DNA from: Bacteroidota bacterium
Lineage (GTDB): Bacteria > Bacteroidota > Bacteroidia > AKYH767-A > OLB10
Direction of reading: 5' to 3'
Length of the DNA stretch: 64,000 bases
Assembly: GCA_016713925.1 (NCBI GenBank)
Contig: JADJOH010000002.1
Span: 1,054,001 to 1,118,000, forward strand
The notes under the pieces: model-generated
Told to the model about the DNA's origin: nothing
Databases searched by the model: none
What the model saw: only the letters and a program-made list of their open reading frames with translations
Program-made: the position numbers and the translations under genes
In this document: positions 1 through 9,100 of the stretch, piece by piece
Layout of the letters: each line of letters starts with the position of its first letter
How positions within the stretch are numbered: the stretch's first letter is position 1

Positions 1-196
1 CCTCGGTATATTGATTACTGATGAACCATCCGGTAATGTCTTTATCACTTAAACCGAACTGCTCCTTATTTTCATTCAGGTATTTTTGGATAGCCGGCAG
101 TTGTTGTGCGGTGGCTGATTGGATGTTCATCGAAAAAATGATAGCTGAAAGGAATCCAACCATCAGCCGGTAGCGCAATAAGATAGAAGTATGCAT
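1..196 (-). CDS. Secreted protein, M36 fungalysin-like propeptide start (partial)
   Basis: The first 65 codons of a minus-strand gene that runs off the left edge. The ATG is at 196. Residues 1-30 form a signal peptide (basic HTSILLRYR, hydrophobic LMVGFLSAIIF, then an ATAQ cut site). The next stretch (QQLPAIQKYLNENKEQFGLS, then DKDITGWFISNQ) resembles the propeptide start of Bacteroidota M36 metalloproteases, which usually carry a T9SS tail. The protease domain itself is outside the window, so the family is an inference from about 35 residues. It could be another secreted protein with a similar propeptide. Confidence 0.6.
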   Translation of the reverse strand, partial: MHTSILLRYRLMVGFLSAIIFSMNIQSATAQQLPAIQKYLNENKEQFGLSDKDITGWFISNQYTE

Positions 197-383
197 AATA
201 GTATATGTTTCAGTATTTAATCAGGAAAAGCAGGGGATCACTTATGAAACCGGGCAATAAGGAATTGGAAAGATATGAAAAACAGGTTTTATTTACAAAA
301 ATACTTGGCAAAGAGCGATTATCAGAAGGTGTAATAGCAAAAGACTGAAGGGTTTCGGCTGTTCAAGGGCAGGTAAATTAATG

Positions 384-418
384 GCAAAAAAAAGCCCCGA
401 AGATATCTCCCCGGGGCT
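384..418 (-). terminator. Intrinsic terminator after the MopE/T9SS gene
   Basis: Read on the minus strand, GCCCCGGGGAGATATCTTCGGGGC is a GC-rich hairpin followed directly by eight T residues. It lies about 20 bases past the stop codon at 440. The same hairpin, with one base changed in the loop, follows the next gene at 5631-5654. Confidence 0.85.
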
Positions 419-439
419 TCTCACTAAATAATTTGATTA

Positions 440-941
440 TTATTCAACCACCAGTTTTATCTGTTGTTGTTCATTATTCATTTCGATACTAATCATATAA
501 ACACCAGCTGCGATTCCATTCAAAGGAAGCACTTTGGTATTTAAACCTGCGGCTGATGTTCCATTTTCCACCTGGAGCGTTCTGCCTGTCATATCGGCTA
601 TGCGTAAGCGATAGTCATTGTTCTCAACAGCTGTAAACTCAATGGTCACACGATCAGTAGCCGGATTTGGATAAGCGTTTATGTTAAACACATCAGATTC
701 AACACTACCTAAACGTATGCAGTTGTTAACTGTAATTCCGGTCAGCGTACGGGTAAGACTTGTACCACAAGCATTGGATGTTACCACTGACATACTTTGT
801 CCGCCAGCAGGTGCAAGCCAGTCGATGGTGATGTTCTTGGTACCTTGTCCGGTTGAAACGGAACCATTGGCAGTTACTGCCCATGTATAGAGCGCAGCAC
901 CGGGAACGGTAGCGACACTATAGGATTCGTTCGTATTGTCG
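440..941 (-). repeat. Duplicated T9SS gene end, copy 1
   Basis: Aligns without gaps to 5677-6178 at a constant offset of 5237 bases. It covers the end of the fourth PKD-like domain and the whole sorting tail. About 11 of 167 residues differ. The preceding PKD-like domains are clearly more diverged, so this block is a recent copy or has been homogenised. Confidence 0.9.
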
Positions 942-2857
942 CAAACTGATGTTGCACCGGTAATCACACCTGCACGTGCCGGAGCACCTGTAATGGTGCG
1001 TGAGCGAACAAGACTGGTACCACAGCCATTTACGGCCTGTACGGTTACAGAACCTGATCCGGTGAGAAGAGCGATATCTACCTGAACACCGGTACCCATT
1101 GAGGGCACAGGAATTCTAACGCCTGTACCTGTTACACCCCAGCTATAGCCGGTGGCGTTGGCGACAGGAGTAATGGAGAAGATGTTTCCAACAGTATTGC
1201 AAAGCCCATCTTTGGCGCCTGCTATAGCGGAAGGTGTAGAGGGCAGGTTCTTTACAATTGACTTGCTGCGGGCAAGACTTGTACCGCAAACGTTTGAAGC
1301 GGTAACTGAGATACTGCCGCCAACAAAACCGGCATTCACCTGTACATTCACCACGTTGGTACCTTGTCCGCTTTGAATGGTCATACCGGTCGGAACACTC
1401 CAGGTGTAAGAGGTAGCACGAACCACTGTTGCGATAGAATACATTACTACAGCACCCGGACAAGCTTTGCCAGGACCGGAGATAGATCCGGGGGTAATCG
1501 GCGCAGCAATCAGATAATTGATATTCACGCAGGAGGTCGCGCTGTTCACACATGCATTCGAAGCATATACACATAGCTGACCGGTGATTCCGTTTTGGAT
1601 AGCCGTTGCTGTCCAAGAAACTGTAATTGAAGTAGAACCTTGACCGGAAGCGATAGTAAAGCCGACAGGCACCGACCATACATACATGGTAGCGCCCACA
1701 ACCGCAGCAATACTATACGATGCAGATCCGGCAACGCCCGGTAAACAAGCAGCGGCAGTTCCACCAATTGCACCAACATTCGGTAAGGCGGGAACGTTAT
1801 CGTCCACCAAACCATTACAGTTATCATCAATACCATTACACAACTCAACTGCTGCAGGATTAATCGAAGCATTACCATCGTTGCAATCACCATTGTTGGG
1901 TACAGAACCATTGATCGGATTACAAGAGTAAACTCCGGTTCCGTTAGCATCACCATAACCATCATTGTCAACATCCGCATACCAGATAGCCTGACCGGTG
2001 ATAGATGGATCCGCATCGTCAACTAAGCCGTCGCAATCGTCATCAATAGTATTACATACTTCTGTTGCTGCAGGATTCACCGCGGCGTTTCCGTCGTTGC
2101 AATCTGTATTGTTCGCAACATATCCTACCGGCTGTACGCAAGCTAAAACACTTGAGCCTGCATTTCCATAAGTATCTCCATCCCCTTCCGCATACCAGGT
2201 AGACTGACCGGTGATCGATGGATCCGCATCGTCAACCAAGCCGTCGCAATCATCATCAATGGTGTTACATATTTCTGTTGCTGCAGGATTCACCGCGGCG
2301 TTTGCGTCATTGCAATCTGTGTTGTCAACAACATATCCGAAAGGCATTGTACACGAAGACTGACTGCTAGTAGGATCTCCGTAACTGTCGTTATCGAAGT
2401 CAAGATAATATTGAGTGAAAGAACCGGTCCCGATGGAAATATTGCTGCCGTTGTCGGTCCCTTGTATAGCCGGATTGTTGCTGATCACCCGGATCCTGTA
2501 GGACGTACCAAGGGGAGTTCCGTTAGGAATAATTACCGGAATAGTACCGGAAGTAGTTGAAACTACCGAGCCGATGTTCACCGGAGAAGCAAAGCTGCCA
2601 TTGGCATCGCTGAGTTGGGCGGTAAAGATGTTGCCGGGGTTAAAGGTACCTGAAATGGTATAAGGCACTGATAGGGTAAAACCGGCACAGAGTACAGCCG
2701 GGGAAATGACCCCTGTAAGAATGGAAATTGCAGTATATCGCTTCGCAAATAAATACCCGCTGCAATAGGCTATCGTGGGTGTGCCGGATGCATCAAGCTT
2801 TAACCAACTATTACTAGAGGATGTAAGGCCGGCGGTAAAACCGGCAGTGCCCACCAC
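440..2857 (-). CDS. T9SS cargo, C-terminal part: MopE repeats, PKD-like domains, sorting tail (frameshifted from upstream ORF)
   Basis: This frame has no signal peptide, and its nominal GTG start lies inside a repeat whose first half (RWNGSA) is in the upstream frame, so it is the C-terminal part of the gene starting at 4857. In order: the tail of the last propeller repeat (residues 1-35); an Ig-like module of about 95 residues (FTAQLSDANGSF, YRIRVISNNP); three MopE-type repeats with DxDxDG loops and the signature NPAATEICNTIDDDCDGLVD (about 146-355); four PKD-like domains with the GQGT motif (355-715); and a type A T9SS sorting tail (YPNPATDRVTIEF, ending KLVVE). MopE repeats are acidic Ca/metal-binding motifs. 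The final 500 bases are nearly identical to the end of the next gene. Product: a surface or secreted protein of unknown function. Confidence 0.85.
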   Translation of the reverse strand: MVGTAGFTAGLTSSSNSWLKLDASGTPTIAYCSGYLFAKRYTAISILTGVISPAVLCAGFTLSVPYTISGTFNPGNIFTAQLSDANGSFASPVNIGSVVSTTSGTIPVIIPNGTPLGTSYRIRVISNNPAIQGTDNGSNISIGTGSFTQYYLDFDNDSYGDPTSSQSSCTMPFGYVVDNTDCNDANAAVNPAATEICNTIDDDCDGLVDDADPSITGQSTWYAEGDGDTYGNAGSSVLACVQPVGYVANNTDCNDGNAAVNPAATEVCNTIDDDCDGLVDDADPSITGQAIWYADVDNDGYGDANGTGVYSCNPINGSVPNNGDCNDGNASINPAAVELCNGIDDNCNGLVDDNVPALPNVGAIGGTAAACLPGVAGSASYSIAAVVGATMYVWSVPVGFTIASGQGSTSITVSWTATAIQNGITGQLCVYASNACVNSATSCVNINYLIAAPITPGSISGPGKACPGAVVMYSIATVVRATSYTWSVPTGMTIQSGQGTNVVNVQVNAGFVGGSISVTASNVCGTSLARSKSIVKNLPSTPSAIAGAKDGLCNTVGNIFSITPVANATGYSWGVTGTGVRIPVPSMGTGVQVDIALLTGSGSVTVQAVNGCGTSLVRSRTITGAPARAGVITGATSVCDNTNESYSVATVPGAALYTWAVTANGSVSTGQGTKNITIDWLAPAGGQSMSVVTSNACGTSLTRTLTGITVNNCIRLGSVESDVFNINAYPNPATDRVTIEFTAVENNDYRLRIADMTGRTLQVENGTSAAGLNTKVLPLNGIAAGVYMISIEMNNEQQQIKLVVE

Positions 2858-4857
2858 ATTCGAGCGCTGCCGTTCCAGCGCATCACCGTTGTCTTGTTTC
2901 CATTGACACCATCATGATACGCCACCACGGGGTTGCCCAAGGCGTCAAGGGTCAGGCTTTGGTAATTGGCACCTCCCGCGGAGATACCCGCACCGCCCAC
3001 AGCGCTCCAGACGCTGCCGTTCCAGCGCAGCACCGTGGTCTTTTCACCATTGGCATCATCACGATACGCCACCACGGGGTTGCCCGAAGCGTCAAGGGCC
3101 AGGCTTTGGAAATTGGCAACTCCCGCAGAGATGCCCGCACCGCCCACGGCGCTCCAGGCGCTCCCGTTCCAGCGCATCACCGTAGTCTTGCTACCATTGG
3201 CTTGATCCTTATACGCCACCACGGGGTTGCCCAAGGCGTCAAGGGCAAGGCTTTGGAAATAGGCAACTCCCGCGGAGATGCCCGCACCGCCCACGGCGCT
3301 CCAGGCGCTGCCGTTCCAGCGCAGCACCGTAGTCTTAGCACCGTTGGCATCATCACGATACGCCACCACGGGGTTGCCCAAGGTGTCAAGGGCCAGGCTT
3401 TGGTATTCGACACTTCCCGCGGAGATGCCCACACCGCCCACGGCGCTCCAGGTGCTGCCGTTCCAGCGCAGCACCGTGGTCTTGTTACCGTTGGCTTGAT
3501 CCTTATACGCCACCACGGGGTTGCCCGAAGCGTCAAGGGCCAGGCTTTGGTAATTGGCAACTCCCGCAGAGATGCCCGCGCCGCCCACGGTGCTCCAGGT
3601 GCTGCCGTTCCAGCGCAGCACCGTGGTCTTGTTACCGTTGGCTTGATCCTGATACGCCACCATGGGGTTGCCCGAAGCGTCAAGAGCCAGGCTTTGGTAA
3701 TTGGTATATCCCGCGGAGATGCCCGCGACACCTACGGCGCTCCAGGCGCTGCCGTCCCAGCGCAGCACCGTGGTCTTGTAAGCGTTGCCTTGTTCACTAT
3801 ACGCCACTACGGGGTTGCCCAAGGCGTCAAGGGCCAGGCTTTGTAAATTGGCAATTCCCGCGGAGATACCCGCACCACCCACAGCACTCCAGGCGCTGCC
3901 GTTCCAGCGCAGCACCGTGGTCTTGAGACCATTGGCATTATCCTGATACGCCACTACGGGGTTGCCAGAAGCGTCAAGGGACAGGCTTTGGTGAGAGGCA
4001 CTTCCCGCGGAGATACCTACGCCGCCCACAGCACTCCAGGCGCTGCCGTTCCAGCGCAGCACCGTGGTCTTGTAACCATTGGCATCATCGCTATACGCCA
4101 CCACGGGGTTGCCCGAAGCGTCAAGGGCCAGACTTTGGTCAGAGGCTTGTCCTGCGGAGATGCCTGCGCCGCCCACAGCGCTCCAGGCACTGCCGTCCCA
4201 GCGCAGCACCGTCGTCTTGTAACCATTGGCTTCATCACGATACGCCACCACGGGGTTGCCTAAGGCGTCAAGGGCCAGGCTTTGGAAATCGGCATATCCC
4301 GCGGAGATACCCGCGCCACCCACGGCGCTCCAGACGCTGCCGTCCCAGCGCAGCACCGAAGTCTTGCCACCATTGGCAGCATCACTATACGCCACTACGG
4401 GGTTGCCCGAAGCGTCAAGGGCCAGGCTTTGGTCAGAGGCTTGTCCTGCGGAGATGCCCACACCACCCACGGCGCTCCAGACGCTGCCGTCCCAGCGCAG
4501 AACCGTGGTCTTGTAACCATTGGCAGCATCACGATACGCCACAACGGGGTTGCCTAAGGCGTCAAGGGCCAGGCTTTGGTACTGGGTATATCCCGCGGAG
4601 ATACCCACGCCGCCTACAGCGCTCCAGACGCTGCCGTTCCAGCGCATCACCGTGGTCTTGTTACCATTGGCACCATCATGATACGCCACCACGGGGTTGC
4701 CCAAGGCATCCAGTTTGAGAGAAGAATAAAGAGCACTTCCGCTCGAGGGCCAGTTGTCATCATCAGGCCCCAGGGGCAGCCAGCTTTGAGCAGGCAGGTC
4801 AGCGAAAGAGAAGAACAGGCACAGCAGTGCCAGACGTTTTAATAATACAAGTTTCAT
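2800..4857 (-). CDS. T9SS cargo, N-terminal part: signal peptide and 147-bp tandem propeller-like repeats
   Basis: ATG at 4857 followed by a clear signal peptide (MKLVLLKRLALLCLFFSFAD, then LPAQ). The mature part is about thirteen tandem copies of a 49-residue unit with the consensus RWNGSAWSAVGG-GISAG...QSLALDA-GNPVVAY-D-ANG-KTTV. Alternating W/G/D positions and repeat length suggest a beta-propeller or FG-GAP-like fold (inference). After the thirteenth RWNGSA the frame breaks: this ORF ends in an unrelated MWWALPVLPP stretch, while the expected VVGTAG-TAG sequence continues in the frame of 440..2857. A small indel near 2858-2866, natural or from assembly, therefore separates the export signal from the sorting tail. 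Read together, the two parts give a T9SS protein of roughly 1470 residues. Confidence 0.85.
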   Translation of the reverse strand: MKLVLLKRLALLCLFFSFADLPAQSWLPLGPDDDNWPSSGSALYSSLKLDALGNPVVAYHDGANGNKTTVMRWNGSVWSAVGGVGISAGYTQYQSLALDALGNPVVAYRDAANGYKTTVLRWDGSVWSAVGGVGISAGQASDQSLALDASGNPVVAYSDAANGGKTSVLRWDGSVWSAVGGAGISAGYADFQSLALDALGNPVVAYRDEANGYKTTVLRWDGSAWSAVGGAGISAGQASDQSLALDASGNPVVAYSDDANGYKTTVLRWNGSAWSAVGGVGISAGSASHQSLSLDASGNPVVAYQDNANGLKTTVLRWNGSAWSAVGGAGISAGIANLQSLALDALGNPVVAYSEQGNAYKTTVLRWDGSAWSAVGVAGISAGYTNYQSLALDASGNPMVAYQDQANGNKTTVLRWNGSTWSTVGGAGISAGVANYQSLALDASGNPVVAYKDQANGNKTTVLRWNGSTWSAVGGVGISAGSVEYQSLALDTLGNPVVAYRDDANGAKTTVLRWNGSAWSAVGGAGISAGVAYFQSLALDALGNPVVAYKDQANGSKTTVMRWNGSAWSAVGGAGISAGVANFQSLALDASGNPVVAYRDDANGEKTTVLRWNGSVWSAVGGAGISAGGANYQSLTLDALGNPVVAYHDGVNGNKTTVMRWNGSARMWWALPVLPPALHPLVIVG
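2860..4735 (-). repeat. 147-bp tandem repeat array, about 13 units
   Basis: The motif gccaccacggggttgccc recurs every 147 bases (for example at 2921 and 3068), encoding the 49-residue unit of the propeller-like protein. Copies differ by scattered substitutions but keep exact length, which fits expansion by unequal crossing-over within one reading frame. Confidence 0.95.
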
Positions 4858-5630
4858 GGTGATAGGTTATAAGGTTTCGAATGCAGGGTGTGGCGGAAAC
4901 TAAATCCGTCCTTAAAGGGTATTGCATTAAATATTTTTTCAATCCCGGTTGTACGAAAAAGCATAACCGGCAGAACTTGTATAAACACGGGGCCGGTTGA
5001 AAAAGCATAAAAAGCGCGGGCACCACCTCCAAAACAGAAGAAAAGTATCATGACTGTCAGCGACAGGAAAAAAGAGGAGGCATAGGGCGCGGCAAGAAGC
5101 AACCCCATAACCCTAACCGGCATATAAAAATAATACTGCATTCGGCGAAGTTTAAATTAAACAGCATTTAACAATTAATAAAACCACCTTGTAACACAAG
5201 CGACCCTCATATGACCACTTCAAACCACAATCTCACTATAATTCAAATCACAAATTGAATAAATATAATTCGCAAACTTACTGAAAAAATAATTATCAGT
5301 CAAGTGCCGGTGATTGAATTCAAATAGAAAACTCAGTCTTCTATTGAGTTCAGCAGAAAAAAAGTTGGTTTTACTTGTAATGGTAAACACGCCTGATGCT
5401 TTAAGAGCACGGGTTGTCTTAGCGTGTACCAAGGGTGATAATTCGTACTATTTGGCATGTTTGGCCGCAACAGACCCAATAAATCCGGGGTAGCAAGTGT
5501 TCAGGTATTTGATAAAAGTCATGATAAATATCAGGTCGTAAAAACAATTGGGTCCGGCAATGATCCATCGATGTTAGAGCTCCTTGTATTAGACATTCCG
5601 TACTAAAGTGGACAAGGCAGGAAATAAAAA
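4858..5630. other. Long gene-free stretch upstream of the frameshifted T9SS gene
   Basis: About 770 bases with no convincing gene. Short ORFs here (for example on the minus strand at 4854-5141) lack family resemblance and have poor composition. The only signal seen is a promoter-like site at 5273-5303, which would give the gene starting at 4857 an untranslated leader of roughly 410 bases. Confidence 0.5.
5273..5303 (-). promoter_or_regulatory. Bacteroidota-type promoter, TTG-N20-TAAGTTTG
   Basis: On the minus strand TTG (5301-5303) is followed after 20 bases by TAAGTTTG (5273-5280), matching the Bacteroidota consensus TTTG...TAnnTTTG. The same -7 octamer and the same 20-base spacing occur upstream of the cytolysin operon at 38479-38509. 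It points towards the gene starting at 4857. Confidence 0.4.
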
Positions 5631-5656
5631 GCCCCGAAGATCTCTCCCCGGGGCTT
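5625..5656 (-). terminator. Intrinsic terminator after the 2399-residue protein gene
   Basis: The minus strand reads GCCCCGGGGAGAGATCTTCGGGGC followed by a T-run (TTTTTA). It starts about 20 bases after the stop codon at 5677 and is nearly the same hairpin as the one at 394-417, so gene end and terminator appear to have been duplicated together. Confidence 0.85.
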
Positions 5657-5676
5657 TTCACTAAATGGTTTAATTA

Positions 5677-6178
5677 TTATTCAACGATCAGTTTTATCTG
5701 CTGTTGTTTATTGTTCATTTCAATGCTGACCATATAAACACCTGATGCCAGTCCATTCAAAGGAAGCACTTTGGTATTTAAACCTGCGGCTGATGTTCCA
5801 TTTTCCACCTGGAGCGTTCTGCCTGTCATATCGGCTATGCGTAAGCGGTAGTCGTTGCTCTCGACAGCTGTAAACTCAATGGTCACACGATCAGTTGCCG
5901 GATTCGGATAAGCGCTTATGTTAAACACATCAGATTCAACACTACTTAAACGTATGCAGTTGTTAACTGTAATGCCGTTCAGCGTACGGGTAAGACTTGT
6001 TCCGCAAGCATTGGATGTTACCACTGACATACTTTGTCCGCCAGCAGGTGCGAGCCAGTCGATGGTAATGTTCTTGGTACCTTGTCCTGTTGAAACGGAA
6101 CCATTGGCAGTTACCGACCAGGTGTACAATGCTGCTCCGGGAACGGTAGCCACACTATAAGCCTCGTTCGTATTGTCA
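5677..6178 (-). repeat. Duplicated T9SS gene end, copy 2
   Basis: Partner of 440-941: the last 167 codons of the 2399-residue protein, about 93% identical in protein to the neighbouring gene's end, with a matching terminator hairpin beyond it. Confidence 0.9.
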
Positions 6179-9100
6179 CATACAGAAACGCTTCCGGAAA
6201 TAGGCTCAGGACGAGCAGGAGAACCTTTGATCACTAATGAACGCGTTAAACTTGTTCCGCAACCGTTCACAGCTTGCACAGTGATTGAACCACTTCCGAT
6301 TAATGTAGCTACATCTACAGTAATAGAAGTAGTACCCTGACCGCCCATGATGGTTCCGCCGGTAACATTCCAGATATAACTGGTAGCATTCACAACAGCA
6401 GGTATAGAGAAGATATTTCCGGTTGTATTACACAACCCTTCTTTTTGTCCCTGTATTGCAGTTGGAGTTCCGGGTAAATTCACTGTAAGTGTTTTCGTAC
6501 GTGCGGCACTGTTACCACAAACGTTTGAAGCAATTACGCTCATTGTACCACCGGTATATCCGGGATTCACTTGTACAGTAATCACGTTAGTACCCTGACC
6601 GCTTTGGATCGACATCGTACCGGGAACTGTCCAGGTATAAGCCGTAGCGCGGGCTACATTTGCAATGGAGTAGACCACAACATCGCCGGGGCAAACTTTG
6701 CCGGGACCGGAGATAGAAGGAGGAGTTACAGGGGCAGCCACCTGATAATCAATCGCGAGGCAACTTGTATTAGAAGAAACACAAGCATCTGCGGCATATA
6801 CACAAAGTTGACCGCTGATACCGGTTTGGATTGCAAGGTTAGTCCAAGTAACGGTAATGGAAGTAGTTCCCTGTCCCGCAGAGATCACAAATCCTGCAGG
6901 CACTGACCATACATAACTGGTTGCCCCAACAACAGGAGCGATACTATAGGAAGTTGAACCAGCTATACCCGGTAAACATGCAGCAGCAGTACCACTCACC
7001 GCACCGGGATTCGGTAAGGCAGGAACGTTATCATCGGTAAGACCGTTACAGTTATCATCGATGCCGTTGCAGATTTCAGATGCAAGAGGATTAACGGCAT
7101 TGTTATTATCGTCACAATCGCCGTTGCAGGAAGTATATCCGTCATTATCGACATCAAATCCTTCGTCAGTTGTTCCGTCGCAATCGTCATCAATTAAATT
7201 ACATACTTCGGTAGCAGCAGGATTGACAGCGGCACTACCATCGTTACAATCGGTATTATCACTTACGTAACCGAAAGGAGGAACAGGATTAGTTTGCGTA
7301 ATGAAACTGGCGGGGTTACCATAAGAGTCCCCATCGGTATCTGCATAGAATGTCAGTAACGAACAACCTTCATCAGTTGTACCATCGCAATCATCATCAA
7401 TTCCATTGCAAACTTCAACTGCAGCTGGATTTACTGCAGCACTGCCATCGTTACAATCGGTATTATCCGCTACAGTACCCATTGGAGCACCGGAGCAGGA
7501 GATCACCGGGGAAGAAGGATCACCGTAGGTGTCTGCGTCAGCATCTGTGTAATAAGTAGTCGTTGGTAACACTGTACCGGTAACCATGGTACGAGGGCTT
7601 TCGCAGCCGCTGGAAACATTGATATTATAAGTGAAATACCAATAAGCAGGATCGAAACTATTTCCGGTGAAGCTAATCACACCGGGCACTGTATACGGAT
7701 AAGTAGCTCCGGTAGTATTTCTTTGCATTCCGGGATTTACACCTAATCCAAGGCGATAATCAGTGCCTGAAGGAAGTGTAGCATTTAAAGTTACCGTTTG
7801 AGGAGTAGCACCACCAGTAACGGTAGTAGTCATTGATCCCGAATTGAAAATTTCTGTTCCAGAAGAATTTCTAATAGAAATATTAAATGTTGAACCAATA
7901 GTAGAAGTAGGGTAAACATCTAATGAAACAATCGTAACTGAAGGAGCAATCACGTTAAATTTAAGATACTGCGTTGTGACAGCAATAGTAGAGGAAGAAA
8001 TAGCACCCACTGAAGCCGGGCTTACAGGACCAACATTTGCATTTACTCCTCCATTGCTAGTAGCAACCCAGTAATCAGTTGTGGCGGCTATAGAAGGACT
8101 ATAAGCGGCGCCGGTAAAAATCGGACTTCCACCGGAGGAAGCAGTATACCAATTAAAGGTACCACTACCACTCGCTGATAAATTCACTGTACCCGGACCA
8201 CAACGTGTATCGCCTGATGTACCTGTAACTTCCGCATCGATAGTTGTAAAGGAATAAATGGCACAACCGGAAGCATCACCTGTATTATTTTTTGGAACAA
8301 TCTGCCAGTAATACGTAGTATTCGGAAGCAATGCCGGTAGTGTATAATTCAATGTATTCACATTTGCAACAAAGGATGGAGCAGGACTGGTTCCGAAATA
8401 AACGTCATATCCCAGTGATGGAGCTCCGCCGGTTATTGCAGCGGACCATGTCAGCTGAGCAGATGAATAAGAACAAATGTCATTTGCAAGATCTGCAGGA
8501 GTCAAGTAAGTTACACAATCAGGCAAAGGAGGCAATTGAATAACGAAGGTTCCTTCATCAGCACCCATATCCGGACTGGTGATATTACGTACATCGCCTT
8601 CAAAATCCTGAGGAACTTCTGCAATGGCCTGACCACCACTTTCGATATAGGTAGGGTTGCTTAAATCAGGACGAATAATTCCGTTAGTGATGGGTTGGAA
8701 AACTGTGTTCTCTGTGAAGGAAGCAATTTCAGCGGGTGAAACTGCTGCCAAGCCCTGAAACGCCAGCATAGTTTGTGCAGAATTAGTACCATCGTAATAA
8801 ATCAAATGAGTAGCATCCGGAGCACCGGCAAAATAAATATTATTATTACTGGTGTTGCTGATATTATCAGTTGTAGCTGTTTTCCAGAATGCAACTACAC
8901 GTGTACCAATCGTGATGTCAGAATTATTTATAAAGACATTGTTTCTGATATCCAATGTTGGAGTTACACTGCTGTTATGAAGTGCCGCAGACGTATATGC
9001 TGCAACAGTCCTTACATCCGACAGTACCACTGTATTGTGAATGATATTCACCACACCACCGGTTGAACCTCCTGTAACGCTGATACCACGGGTACCTGCT

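Noticed and set aside
2914..3846. Long plus-strand ORF of 310 codons across the repeat region
   Set aside because: It is the antisense shadow of the 147-bp repeats: high-GC repeated codons keep all frames open, and the translation is a repetitive RHHGVA-type peptide without a signal or family.
4854..5141. Minus-strand ORF of 95 codons upstream of the propeller gene
   Set aside because: Overlaps the real start region, has no recognisable family and looks like a chance frame in a leader region.
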